From assembly GCA_036521415.1 (NCBI GenBank), contig DATDHU010000081.1, positions 1-64,000 on the forward strand: DNA of 64,000 nucleotides, in the 5' to 3' direction. Made by a program: the position numbers and the translations under genes. Below are positions 23,288-31,413 of the stretch, one piece after another. Numbering within the stretch: the stretch's first letter is position 1; every line of letters begins with the position of its first letter. Origin of the DNA: DASXMT01 sp036521415 (GTDB taxonomy: Bacteria; Actinomycetota; Acidimicrobiia; Acidimicrobiales; RAAP-2). Under the pieces are notes generated by a model. The model was not told where the DNA came from. It saw only the letters and a list, made by a program, of their open reading frames with translations, and ran no database searches.

Positions 23288-25453
23288 TCACGCCTTTCTA
23301 CGGCGGCGGTCCCAACCGCTGACGCTCTTGTGCGAGGCCGAGCGGGGGTGCCGGGAGTCGTCGGGAGGGACGCTTCGTTCAAGTGCCTGGGCGGCCAGCA
23401 CTTCCTGAGTGGCAATACCGTTGACCTCGGGGACGCGGTTCCATGTCCCGTCGGGCATGAGCGACCACGCCTGGGAGTCGTCAGCCAGGTTGACATCGAG
23501 GACCTCCCCGAGCTGGCGCACGGCATCGGAGTCGTCAACCGGGATCATCGCCTCTACCCGACGGTCGAGGTTGCGGCGGCGGAGGTCTGCGGAACCGATG
23601 TAGAACCGGGCCGGTCGGTCGGCCGAGCCGCCGAAACGGAAGATCCGCGAGTGCTCCAGGAAGCGGCCGACGATGGAGCGCACCCGGATGGTCTCGGACA
23701 GTCCGGGCACACCCGGCCGGAGGCAACAGATGCCGCGGATGACCAGATCAATAGGGACGCCGGCGGCCGACGCGTCGTAGAGCGCATCGATGACGGCGGG
23801 GTCATCGAGGCCGTTGACCTTGATGATGACTCGCCCGTCGCTGCCCGCCTTGGCCTCTTCCCTGATGCGCTCGATCACGAAGTCGCGGATCCCGCCCGGC
23901 GAGGTGACCAGCTCTTCATAGTGCGGGGGCTGGCTGAATCCGGTGATGTAGTTGAAGAAACGGGTGACGTCGGCACCCAGTTCGGCCCGCGATGACAAGA
24001 CGCCCAGATCCTCGTACATCCGGGCTGTCTTCGGGTTGTAGTTGCCCGTACCCACATGGCAGTAGCGCCGGACGTCGTTGCCGTCCTGCCGCACGACGAG
24101 CGTCGTCTTGGCGTGTGTCTTCAATCCCATGAGCCCGTAGATCACGTGGGCCCCCGCCTCTTCTAAGGCACGAGCCCACACGATGTTCGCCTCCTCGTCG
24201 AAGCGAGCAGTGACCTCGACGAGAACGGCCACCTGCTTGCCCCGCTCGGCCGCCCGGACCAAGGAGGCCACCACCGGGCTGTCGCCCGAGGTGCGGTACA
24301 GGCACTGCTTGATGGCGAGCACGTGGGGATCGTCGGCCGCCTCGGACATGAACTCCTCGACGGACGCCGAGAACGAATCGTAAGGGTGATGGACCAGGAC
24401 GTCCCGCCGGTCGAGCACCGAGAAGATGCTGACATCCTCGTCCCGGTCGACACCGGCCAGGGCCGGCGGTACCAGGGGAGCCCACGGCTCGTCGTGGAGG
24501 GCGGGGCGATCCACGGCATGGATCGTCCACAGGCAATCGAGGCCGAGCGGGCCGTTGAACCGGTACACATCCTCGGGGGCGAGACCCAGCTCCACCCGCA
24601 GACGCTCGACGGGGCCCTCGGACGTGCGGGCGTCGACCTCCAGGCGGATCACGGGCAGGAACCGTCGGCGACGGAGCTCCTCCTGCAGAGCCAACAGGAG
24701 GTCGTCCGCCGCATCGTCATCCAGGGCTATGTCGGCGTCGCGGGTGACCCGGAACACGCACGGATCACCCGTCTCCATGCCCGGGAACAACTCGCCGATG
24801 AACGCCATCAGGACCTGTTCCATGGGAACGAACCGGTCCCCCTCGGGCAGTGGCAGGAGTCGCGGGACATTGGGTGGCACTTTGACCCGGGCAAAGCGGG
24901 TCTCCATCGTTCCCGGGCTCTTCACCTCGAGCCCGATATTGAGCGAGAGATTGGAGAGGTACGGGAACGGATGGCTCGGGTCCACGGTCAACGGTGTCAC
25001 CACCGGAAGGATCAGACGCTCGAAGATCTCACGCAGGTGGGATCGTTCACCGGCCCCGAGCGTCTCCCAGTCGCAGAGCTCAATTGCCTCCTCGGCCAAT
25101 CGGGGGGCGAGGCTCTCGGTCAACAGCGACTCCTGGCGGGCCAGCATCGTGGTCAGCGAGGCCCGCACGGCACCGAGAAGCTCTTCGGGGGCCATGCCGT
25201 TGAGGGACCGGGTCTGGATTCCCGCCGCCACCTGTCGCATGAGACCCGCCACGTGGACCTGGAAGAACTCATCGATCCGCTCGCTGAACAGAGCCAGGAA
25301 CTTGACCTGCTCCAACAGGGGGATCCGGTCGTCCACCACCAGGTCGAGGAGGCGGTCGTTGAAGTCCAGATCGGACAGCTGGCGTGCGAAATAGCGTGGC
25401 CCCATATCGGGTCCCTCGGCCGCGGGGGTTGCCACTGCTGCGTTTTCGCTCAT
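23288..25453 (-). CDS. ppk1: Polyphosphate kinase 1
   Basis: A 721-aa enzyme that reversibly polymerises the gamma-phosphate of ATP into polyphosphate. The N-terminal and head domains (YFARQLSDLDFNDRLLDL, LFSERIDEFFQVHVAGL) are followed by two phospholipase-D-like catalytic domains. The autophosphorylated histidine is H466 in YCHVGTGNYNPKTARMYEDLG, and the second conserved histidine is H601 in LEHSRIFRFGG. Length is normal. Downstream on the same strand there is nothing within the unit; upstream on the strand lie a universal stress protein and a Pho84-like phosphate symporter, and pyrophosphatase is divergent from those, so the region is a phosphate-metabolism group. Confidence 0.95.
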   Translation of the reverse strand: MSENAAVATPAAEGPDMGPRYFARQLSDLDFNDRLLDLVVDDRIPLLEQVKFLALFSERIDEFFQVHVAGLMRQVAAGIQTRSLNGMAPEELLGAVRASLTTMLARQESLLTESLAPRLAEEAIELCDWETLGAGERSHLREIFERLILPVVTPLTVDPSHPFPYLSNLSLNIGLEVKSPGTMETRFARVKVPPNVPRLLPLPEGDRFVPMEQVLMAFIGELFPGMETGDPCVFRVTRDADIALDDDAADDLLLALQEELRRRRFLPVIRLEVDARTSEGPVERLRVELGLAPEDVYRFNGPLGLDCLWTIHAVDRPALHDEPWAPLVPPALAGVDRDEDVSIFSVLDRRDVLVHHPYDSFSASVEEFMSEAADDPHVLAIKQCLYRTSGDSPVVASLVRAAERGKQVAVLVEVTARFDEEANIVWARALEEAGAHVIYGLMGLKTHAKTTLVVRQDGNDVRRYCHVGTGNYNPKTARMYEDLGVLSSRAELGADVTRFFNYITGFSQPPHYEELVTSPGGIRDFVIERIREEAKAGSDGRVIIKVNGLDDPAVIDALYDASAAGVPIDLVIRGICCLRPGVPGLSETIRVRSIVGRFLEHSRIFRFGGSADRPARFYIGSADLRRRNLDRRVEAMIPVDDSDAVRQLGEVLDVNLADDSQAWSLMPDGTWNRVPEVNGIATQEVLAAQALERSVPPDDSRHPRSASHKSVSGWDRRRRKA

Positions 25454-25486
25454 CCAGCAACGATACCGACGGACCCGGTCAACGTC

Positions 25487-25915
25487 TCACGCTTGCCCGT
25501 CGGGCGGGATCTTGACGATGACGACGGGGCATTTCGTGCTGGCGGCAGCGCCCTGGCAAACGGACCCGAGGAGCAGCCCCTTGAACGGATTGCGGCCACG
25601 CGACCCCAGCACCAGCAGGTCAGCCTCTTCCGACGCCGTGATCAGGGCTTCGGTGGGATCGCCCTCGGCCACCACCGTCCAGAGGGCAACGGGCGGTGAC
25701 GGCGCCACCGCGCTGACCGTGTCGGTGAGGTAGCCCTTGGCCGCCTTCTCCAATTCGTCGCGGTCGAAGGCGCCGGGCATCCCGAGAAAGGGCATTTGCC
25801 AGGCGAACACGGCGGTCACTGCGCCGTCCACGAGGACGGCATGATCGATTGCCCACTGGAGGGCTGCGTTGCCGTGGGGCGAGCCGTCCGCCCCGACCAC
25901 GATCTTGTACGTCAC
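25487..25915 (-). CDS. Universal stress protein (UspA family)
   Basis: A 142-aa single-domain Usp. It starts YKIVVGADGSPHGNAALQWA and ends with the ATP-binding pattern GSRGRNPFKGLLLGSVCQGAAASTKCPVVIV (G-x2-G-x9-G-S). ATP-binding Usp proteins sense or buffer nucleotide status under stress. The start GTG 25915 overlaps the stop of the symporter gene (GTGA), so the two are translationally coupled, and ppk1 follows 33 bp downstream. Confidence 0.92.
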   Translation of the reverse strand: MTYKIVVGADGSPHGNAALQWAIDHAVLVDGAVTAVFAWQMPFLGMPGAFDRDELEKAAKGYLTDTVSAVAPSPPVALWTVVAEGDPTEALITASEEADLLVLGSRGRNPFKGLLLGSVCQGAAASTKCPVVIVKIPPDGQA

Positions 25916-27348
25916 GCCGCCTTCAGTCGAGCGACCGTCGCCTCCGGCGCGTAGGCATCGTCGCTCAGCTCCTCCAGGCTCTTCCCCTTCGGCTCGGGCA
26001 GCAACGTCAGGGTGAGGGCCATGCCGGCGAGGGACACCACGCCGGCGATGATCTCCGCGCCCCGGATTCCCATTGAGGAGGCCAACATGACCGGGAACAG
26101 GTAGGCACCGGCAAAGGCGCCCATCTTGCCGGCTGCGGCGGAGATCCCATGGGCCGTGGTGCGGACGGCGACCGGGAAGATCTCGGCTGGATAGATGAAG
26201 GTGGTGGTGTTGGGCCCGAACTCGGTGAAGAAGTAGCTCATCCCGTAGAGCAGGACGAAGGGCACGGCCATGGTCGTCACGCCGGGGACAATCCCAATGG
26301 CCAGGAAGGCCAGGGCCATCATGGCGAACCCGAGGCTCTGAATGGTCTTTCGGCCCGTTCGGTCCATCAGTCGGATGGCCAGGGCATAGCCGGGCAGTGC
26401 GAACACAACGAAGATGAGCAGCTGCACCAGTGTGTTGTGGAGAAGCGATGCATGGGGATTCAGCAACTTCAGGATCTCGGGCGACGAGATCGAGTTGCCG
26501 TAGTAGGAGAAGTCGAGGAGGGCCCAACAGGCCGCCGTCCCGATCAGCCAGGTGCGCATCCGCCGGGACCGGGCCAACAACAAGAACCCCTCCATGGCCC
26601 CCTGGCCGTGGCGAGCCTTCGACTCAGCCGCCGGCCCCTTGGGGGGAGCCGACCCCGTCGCCTGGGCAATCGCCGCCTCTGCCTCCTCCTGAGCTCCGCC
26701 GGCGATAGCGAACCGTGGGGTCTCGTGGATTTGGCGGCGCAAGTAGAAGACGGCCAACCCGGGGACGGCCCCGAGAGCGAGGAGGATCCGCCAGATGTAG
26801 TCGTCCGAGATGCCCGAGGCCAACAGGATCGATGCGATGAGGGGCCCGACGACCAGGCCGGCACCCTGCATGGCGAAGACCAGCCCGACCATCTTCCCTC
26901 GGGTCTGCTTGCCCGAGTACTCGCTCATGATGGTGGCCGACACCGGGTAGTCACCACCGATCCCGATGCCGAGAACGATGCGACTGACCAGCAAGAACGT
27001 GTAGTTGGGGGCGAAGGCCGAGGCGATCGCGCCGATGGCCAGGATCAGCACCTCGTAGCCGTAGATCTTCTTGCGGCCGAGGATGTCGGCGATCCGCCCG
27101 AAGACGATGGCGCCGACGGCCGACGCCGCCAAGGTAGCCGAGTTGAGCAGCGACACCTGGCTGGTCGAAAGGTTCCATTCCGGCTTCAACAGCGTCACGA
27201 CGATGCCGATGACGAACAGGTCGTACGCATCGGTGAAGAAGCCCATCCCGGAGACAAACATGATCTTCCACTGGAAGGACGAGACCTTGGACTCGTCCAG
27301 TGTCTCGAGGAGATTCGGCGGAACAGTGGACGCCAGTTCGTCGCTCAC
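25912..27348 (-). CDS. MFS transporter, Pho84-like phosphate:H+ symporter family
   Basis: A 478-aa transporter with 12 predicted membrane helices. The motif MGFFTDAYDLFVIG in helix 1 is the signature of the phosphate:proton symporter (PHS) family of fungi and plants. GRIADILGRKKIYG between helices 2 and 3 and GIGIGGDYPVSATIMSEY complete the family pattern. It sits between pyrophosphatase (divergent) and the usp-ppk1 pair, which fits phosphate import feeding polyphosphate synthesis. Related MFS members carry organic acids, so substrate is inferred. GTG 27348 is the start that gives the correct N-terminus; the ribosome binding site is poor. Confidence 0.85.
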   Translation of the reverse strand: MSDELASTVPPNLLETLDESKVSSFQWKIMFVSGMGFFTDAYDLFVIGIVVTLLKPEWNLSTSQVSLLNSATLAASAVGAIVFGRIADILGRKKIYGYEVLILAIGAIASAFAPNYTFLLVSRIVLGIGIGGDYPVSATIMSEYSGKQTRGKMVGLVFAMQGAGLVVGPLIASILLASGISDDYIWRILLALGAVPGLAVFYLRRQIHETPRFAIAGGAQEEAEAAIAQATGSAPPKGPAAESKARHGQGAMEGFLLLARSRRMRTWLIGTAACWALLDFSYYGNSISSPEILKLLNPHASLLHNTLVQLLIFVVFALPGYALAIRLMDRTGRKTIQSLGFAMMALAFLAIGIVPGVTTMAVPFVLLYGMSYFFTEFGPNTTTFIYPAEIFPVAVRTTAHGISAAAGKMGAFAGAYLFPVMLASSMGIRGAEIIAGVVSLAGMALTLTLLPEPKGKSLEELSDDAYAPEATVARLKAA

Positions 27349-27502
27349 AGGGGAGTGTATGAACGGCCTGGTAAACGGCTGAGCACACGGCGGGAAATTC
27401 TCGGCAAACTTCAGGTGAACTGTTGGCACGGAGGAAGGGAGACCGTCCCGGGTGCCGAGGCTCGAGGCGGCGATACCATCGGATGGGTAGGGAGGCACCC
27501 AC

Positions 27503-28003
27503 ATGAATGACGACCGTTCGATCGAAGTGATCGTCGAGATCCCACGGGGCAGTCGGAACAAGTACGAGTACGACCATGAGCGCCATCTCATCCGTCTCGA
27601 TCGCCGGCTCTTCTCAGCCACCTTCTATCCGGCTGACTATGGGTTCGTCCCCGAAACCCTGGCCGAGGACGGCGACCCGTTGGACGCACTGGTAATGATC
27701 GATGAGCCCACGTTTCCGGGGTGCTTGGTGGACGCCCGTCCGGTCGGTGTCTTTTGGATGTCCGACGAGAAGGGTCCGGACGCCAAGATCATCACGGTGG
27801 CCTGCGGTGACCCCATGTGGAACAGCGTCTTCGACGTCGAGGACCTACCCCCTCACCTGACCCATGAGATTGCCCATTTTTTCGAGGTCTACAAGGACTT
27901 GGAGCCAGGCAAGGGGACCGAGATCGGCGGCTTCGAGGGCGTGGACGCAGCGTGGAAGGAGATCGAACGATCCACGGCGAGGGGAGCACGTCCCCCGGCC
28001 TGA
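27503..28003 (+). CDS. ppa: Inorganic pyrophosphatase (family I, soluble)
   Basis: A 166-aa magnesium-dependent enzyme that hydrolyses pyrophosphate and so pulls biosynthesis forward. The family motifs are intact: VIVEIPRGSRNKYEYD, LFSATFYPADYGFVPET, the metal-binding DGDPLDALVM, and DAKIITVACGDP. GGGAGG upstream of ATG 27503 confirms the start. It is divergent from the phosphate symporter. Its stop codon lies inside a perfect hairpin shared with the convergent SHOCT gene. Confidence 0.95.
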   Translation: MNDDRSIEVIVEIPRGSRNKYEYDHERHLIRLDRRLFSATFYPADYGFVPETLAEDGDPLDALVMIDEPTFPGCLVDARPVGVFWMSDEKGPDAKIITVACGDPMWNSVFDVEDLPPHLTHEIAHFFEVYKDLEPGKGTEIGGFEGVDAAWKEIERSTARGARPPA

Positions 28004-28018
28004 TCGGAGGATCAGGCC
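27997..28018. terminator. Bidirectional hairpin containing both stop codons
   Basis: GGCCTGATC (27997-28005) and GATCAGGCC (28010-28018) form a perfect 9-bp stem with a 4-base loop. The TGA of ppa and the TGA of the convergent SHOCT gene both lie within the stem. Confidence 0.75.
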
Positions 28019-28305
28019 AGTATCCGCGCTTTCTCCTTGTCGAACTCCTCTTGGGTCAGCGCTCCCGAGTCACGGAGCTCAGCCAATTGCTTGAGCTGGC
28101 TGATGCGGTCGGTCGCCGCCGAGCTGGCGGCGGCCGCGGGAGGAGGTGGGGGCGGAGTGGCTTGGGTCTGGTCCTGTTGGCCTTGTGCCTGCTGGGCCTG
28201 GTTCTGCTGGGCCATCGCCCGGTTCGTGCCCGCCTTGGATCCCATGTAGGCGACCCCGCCAACGGCAGCCGCACGGAGGAGCGGCCTTCTGCGCATGAAC
28301 GGCAT
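28012..28305 (-). CDS. Small SHOCT-domain protein
   Basis: A 97-aa protein: a basic start MPFMRRRPLLRAAAVGGVAYMG that may act as a membrane anchor or signal, a Gln-rich stretch (QQNQAQQAQGQQDQTQ), a proline run, and a C-terminal SHOCT domain (ISQLKQLAELRDSGALTQEEFDKEKARIL). SHOCT domains are short two-helix oligomerisation modules at the end of membrane-linked proteins. The upstream gene on the same strand starts only 5 bp away, so both are one unit. Function unknown. Confidence 0.85.
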   Translation of the reverse strand: MPFMRRRPLLRAAAVGGVAYMGSKAGTNRAMAQQNQAQQAQGQQDQTQATPPPPPPAAAASSAATDRISQLKQLAELRDSGALTQEEFDKEKARILA

Positions 28306-28310
28306 GGCGG

Positions 28311-28655
28311 CTATGCCTCGTCGCCGTCGAGGTCGACGCCCAGCGCAAAGGCGATCTCGGCGGCAGCGGCCACGACCCGGATGTTCCCGACGGTCGGGTT
28401 CACGGCAACCAGAACGCCGAGGATCTCTTCGGCGCTGACGCCAGACTCGAGGGCAAGACCGATCTGCCAGACGTAGGAGGCCGGCGATGCGTCGGCCGCG
28501 ACGAGGGCGGCGATGTTGACCAATGCGTAGGTTCTCGCGTCCAGCCCGGAGGCCTCTTGGTTGTCGAGCCGGGCAAAGAGGAGCCCCTCGAGCGCGTCGG
28601 CGTCATGTTGAGCGACGCTGCGAATGTGATCGTGCGTGTCGGTTTCGGCGGCCAT
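28311..28655 (-). CDS. Carboxymuconolactone decarboxylase-like (CMD) protein
   Basis: A 114-aa helical protein resembling the CMD/AhpD fold: GLDARTYALVNIAALVAADASPASYVWQIGLALESGVSAEEILGVLVAV. The CxxC of AhpD-type peroxidase members is absent (SPAS at that place), so it is not a thiol peroxidase; binding or a decarboxylase-like role remains open. GGAGG six bases before ATG 28655 fixes the start. Pairs with the SHOCT gene downstream. Confidence 0.78.
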   Translation of the reverse strand: MAAETDTHDHIRSVAQHDADALEGLLFARLDNQEASGLDARTYALVNIAALVAADASPASYVWQIGLALESGVSAEEILGVLVAVNPTVGNIRVVAAAAEIAFALGVDLDGDEA

Positions 28656-28913
28656 TCGGTGCCTCCAAGGGCGATGGATTAGCCCGCTGACGGGCGTCAC
28701 GACGGGTCGGTAGAACTCTAACCAGCCAGCGCTTTTCGTCAAGTCCTTCGACGTCATCGGACCACCGGGCGCGAACTGGTGCGGCGTGCAAGCCCCAATG
28801 CACGGGGTTCAGTCGTTGCCCGGAAGCACGCGTTCGGGTCCGGGTTCGCCGGGGCCTACAATCGCAGGGGGTCAGCTCGCCGGTCGTCACCCAGGTCGAG
28901 CGAGCCCCGGCCC

Positions 28914-28990
28914 GGGGATGTAGCTCAGTTGGCTAGAGCACCTGCTTTGCAAGCAGGGGGTCGTCGGTTCGAGTCCGATCATCTCCACCA
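28914..28990 (+). tRNA. tRNA-Ala(TGC)
   Basis: Acceptor GGGGATG pairs with CATCTCC (one G-T pair), the anticodon arm CCTGC/GCAGG encloses TTTGCAA (anticodon TGC), and the T arm encloses TTCGAGT. CCA is encoded at 28988-28990. A run of accessory genes begins right after it. Confidence 0.97.
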
Positions 28991-29207
28991 GGTAACGGAC
29001 CTCGGATTTCGGCGGCTGTTCCGATCCAAGCGGTCTGCGACCGCCTACGCAGGCTCACGCTCAAGGCAGTTGCGTGCCCATGATCGGCACTTGGAGGGCA
29101 CCGAGAAACCTCGCCCCAGTTGCCTCCCTACGCCGGCAGCCGATTTCAAGCGAGTGCGTTACGGTGGTCAGGCGGGCAACTGTGCCCTAGGAAAAGGGGG
29201 GCACGAG

Positions 29208-29593
29208 CTGGCCACTAACAAGGAAATCGTCGAAAACGCCTACGCGAGCTTTGCAACGGGCGATGTACCCGCCGCCCTCGGCGCCATGGCCGACCATATC
29301 CAGTGGACCGAGGCCGACGGATTTCCACTCGCAAGCACGTACGTCGGTCCTCAGGCAGTGCTCGAAGGGGTGTTCATGCGATCGGGGGAATCGGCGGTGA
29401 CTTCGCGGTAGTGCCCGAGCACTTCGTCGCCGACGGTGACACAGTCGTCGCGCTCGCGAGCTACAGCTGGAAGCACAAGAGCTCCCGAGAGCCGGCCGTT
29501 GTGAAGATGGCCCACGTGTGGACTATGGACGGTGGCAAAGCTGTTGCCTTCCAACAGCACGTCGACACCGTCAGGGTTCGCGAACTCAGCTGA
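29208..29593 (+). pseudogene. Frameshifted SnoaL-like/ketosteroid-isomerase-fold protein
   Basis: The sequence TNKEIVENAYASFATGDVPAALG, IQWTEADG and a YVGPQAVLEGVFMR segment match the NTF2-like SnoaL fold, but the frame closes at 29411. The fold continues one frame on from about 29385: GGIGGDFAVVPEHFVADGDTVVALASYSW and VWTMDGGKAVAFQQHVDTVR. A single-base change near 29380-29390 joins the parts into a normal protein of about 128 aa. The first codon is CTG (29208) behind a good AAGGGG site, where an ATG would be expected, so both start and frame are damaged. A sequencing error in the GATCGGGGG run is the alternative for the frameshift. Confidence 0.75.
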
Positions 29594-29702
29594 CCCAGCG
29601 CGCCGTGGACGCCAGCTGATCGGAAGACCCTCGGGAGCGGCGCGACTATTGGCGGCTGGGGTAGGAACGAGGGAGTGGAGGTCAGGGTGACTCTTCCCGT
29701 CC

Positions 29703-30167
29703 TCAGCCGCTGCGCTCAACCAAAGCCGGACCGGGAAGGACGTCGATGTTGTCGACGTGCATCGGTTCGCCGCAGTGGCTGCACTTCAGATCGACGTGGG
29801 AGACGTGGTCACAGGTGTGATGCCGGTAGATCACGGGCGGGCCGGCCTCCCCGGCCATCCAGCGGTCACCAAATCGCGCCATCACGAGGAGCAGGTCGCA
29901 AAGGTCTCGACCCTTCTCCGTGAGGACATAGTCGTTACGGGGTGGTCGGGCTGAGTACTGACGCCGTTCCAGCACGCCGGACTCGACGAGCCAATTGAGC
30001 CGCTGGGTGAGCACCTTTCGCGAGATGCCCAGGTCTGTCTGAATCTGGTCGAACCGGCGGATGCCCACCATCACGTCGCGCAGTATCAGCGGTGACCACG
30101 GTTCACCGATGACATCCAGGGTCCGGGCGATCGAGCAGACCATGTCGCTGAACTGGGTTCGTTGCAC
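29703..30167 (-). CDS. HxlR-family transcriptional regulator
   Basis: A 154-aa winged-helix protein. CSIARTLDVIGEPWSPLILRDVMVGIRRFDQIQTDLGISRKVLTQRLNWLVESGVLERRQY is the HxlR domain, with the second-position cysteine typical of redox/aldehyde-sensing members present (C11). The C-terminal extension HTCDHVSHVDLKCSHCGEPM has four cysteines/histidines spaced like a small metal-binding ribbon. GTG 30167 is the start. The gene is divergent from a two-gene PNPOx/RibD-like operon, with a strong palindrome in between that is probably its operator. Confidence 0.9.
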   Translation of the reverse strand: MQRTQFSDMVCSIARTLDVIGEPWSPLILRDVMVGIRRFDQIQTDLGISRKVLTQRLNWLVESGVLERRQYSARPPRNDYVLTEKGRDLCDLLLVMARFGDRWMAGEAGPPVIYRHHTCDHVSHVDLKCSHCGEPMHVDNIDVLPGPALVERSG

Positions 30168-30186
30168 ATCATCATCATACCAGAAA

Positions 30187-30205
30187 GGGTTGCCTTAGGG
30201 AACCC
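30187..30205. promoter_or_regulatory. 19-bp palindrome, probable HxlR operator
   Basis: GGGTTGCCTTAGGGAACCC has arms GGGTT/AACCC and CCT/AGG with one mismatch around a central T. It lies 20 bp before the hxlR-type start. A related half-site GTTACCTT occurs 16 bp further downstream, nearer the PNPOx gene. HxlR proteins bind such palindromes in divergent promoters. Confidence 0.65.
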
Positions 30206-30255
30206 ACTGTGTTACCTTCAAATCGTTCCTAAAGAGATGCACTCGGAGGAGCCCG

Positions 30256-30786
30256 ATGCCCGATACCCAACCGACCGCTGAACGCAACCGCCTCCCTCAA
30301 GGCGCTCTGGGCCTGCTCGAGACCGAACAGGCGCTTCACCTACTGACATCCACGATCCCCGCACGGCTGGCCTTCACCGCTTTGGATGGGACCCCCCGGG
30401 TTGTTCCCACCTGGTTCCACTGGACCGGCTCGGAGCTGGTGATGGCGACGTATGCGGCCGGCCCCGGGATCGGCATCCGTCATCCCGCTAGCCGGATCGC
30501 CGCCCTGCGGGCCCGGCCCGATGTCGCCGTGAGCATCGACACCGAATCATTCCCGCCCACATCGTTGACGATCCGAGGGCGAGTTGAGGTCACCGACGTC
30601 CAGGGAATAGCCCCGGAGTATGCGGCGGCCGCTCGCCGATACCTCGGGAAGGACGCCGCCTCGGCAATGCTTGCGGGGGTCGACCAGCCCGGTACGGCCC
30701 AAGCCCGCATCGCGTTGCGCCCCGGCTGGGTCGGGCTGATCGACTTCGCCGGTCGGCTTCCCAGCGCGCAGGGAGGGGTTCGATGA
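30256..30786 (+). CDS. Pyridoxamine 5'-phosphate oxidase-fold flavoprotein
   Basis: A 176-aa split-barrel protein of the PNPOx-like family that binds FMN or F420. Visible elements are the first strands LLTSTIPARLAFTALDGTPRVVPTWFHW, the RIAALRARPDVAVSID strand, and SLTIRGRVEVTDV. Pyridoxine oxidation itself is unlikely; members of this type reduce small molecules. GGAGG six bases before ATG 30256 confirms the start. The last four bases overlap the next gene (ATGA). Probably repressed by the divergent HxlR protein. Confidence 0.85.
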   Translation: MPDTQPTAERNRLPQGALGLLETEQALHLLTSTIPARLAFTALDGTPRVVPTWFHWTGSELVMATYAAGPGIGIRHPASRIAALRARPDVAVSIDTESFPPTSLTIRGRVEVTDVQGIAPEYAAAARRYLGKDAASAMLAGVDQPGTAQARIALRPGWVGLIDFAGRLPSAQGGVR

Positions 30787-31382
30787 ACAAGGTCTTCACG
30801 GCATTGGCGACGTCAGTCGACGGTTACATCACGGGCCCAAACCCCTCCCCTGAGGCTCCATTGGGCACCGGAGGCACCGCCCTCTTCGACTGGTACGGAG
30901 GCGGAGACACTCCGAGCGAGCAGTTCCCCGACTTCAAGCTCTCTCGGGCGAGCGCCGAGGTGTTCGATGCCACCGCCGCACGAGTGGGAGCGGTCATCGC
31001 CGGCCGCACTACGTATGACCACTCGGGAGGGTGGGGCGGCGGGGGCCCGCATCCGAGCGCCCCGTTGTTCGTGTTGTCCCACCGGCCCGCCCCCGGCTTC
31101 GCTCGATGTCAAACCTTTGTGGCGACGGGAATCGTTGACGCCATCGCGCGTGCGACGGACGCAGCCGGCGATGGCGACGTGGCCCTCATGGGCTCAGAGA
31201 TGGTCCGGGCGGCGCTCGACGCCAACCTGCTCGACGAGGTCATCGTGCACCAAGTCCCCGTCTTGCTCGGCGATGGCGTTCCACTCTTTCCGGCGTCGCG
31301 CGCATCGGCCAAGTTGAAGCCGGTTGCCGTGATCGTCGCACCAGAGGGCGTCACCCATCTGCATTACGAGGTCAGGAAGTGA
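30783..31382 (+). CDS. RibD C-terminal/dihydrofolate-reductase-fold protein
   Basis: A 199-aa protein of the RibD_C family: KVFTALATSVDGYITGPN at the start, GAVIAGRTTYDHSGGW in the middle, FVLSHRP, and LMGSEMVRAALDANLLDEVIVHQVPVLLGDGVPLF at the end. This group uses NADPH in a DHFR-like fold and often has no known substrate; true folate or riboflavin work is unlikely because no partner genes are present. It overlaps the PNPOx gene by 4 bp, forming a two-gene operon under HxlR. Confidence 0.88.
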   Translation: MNKVFTALATSVDGYITGPNPSPEAPLGTGGTALFDWYGGGDTPSEQFPDFKLSRASAEVFDATAARVGAVIAGRTTYDHSGGWGGGGPHPSAPLFVLSHRPAPGFARCQTFVATGIVDAIARATDAAGDGDVALMGSEMVRAALDANLLDEVIVHQVPVLLGDGVPLFPASRASAKLKPVAVIVAPEGVTHLHYEVRK

Positions 31383-31413
31383 ACGTGAGGCGGTCCGACG
31401 CGGAGGCATACAC

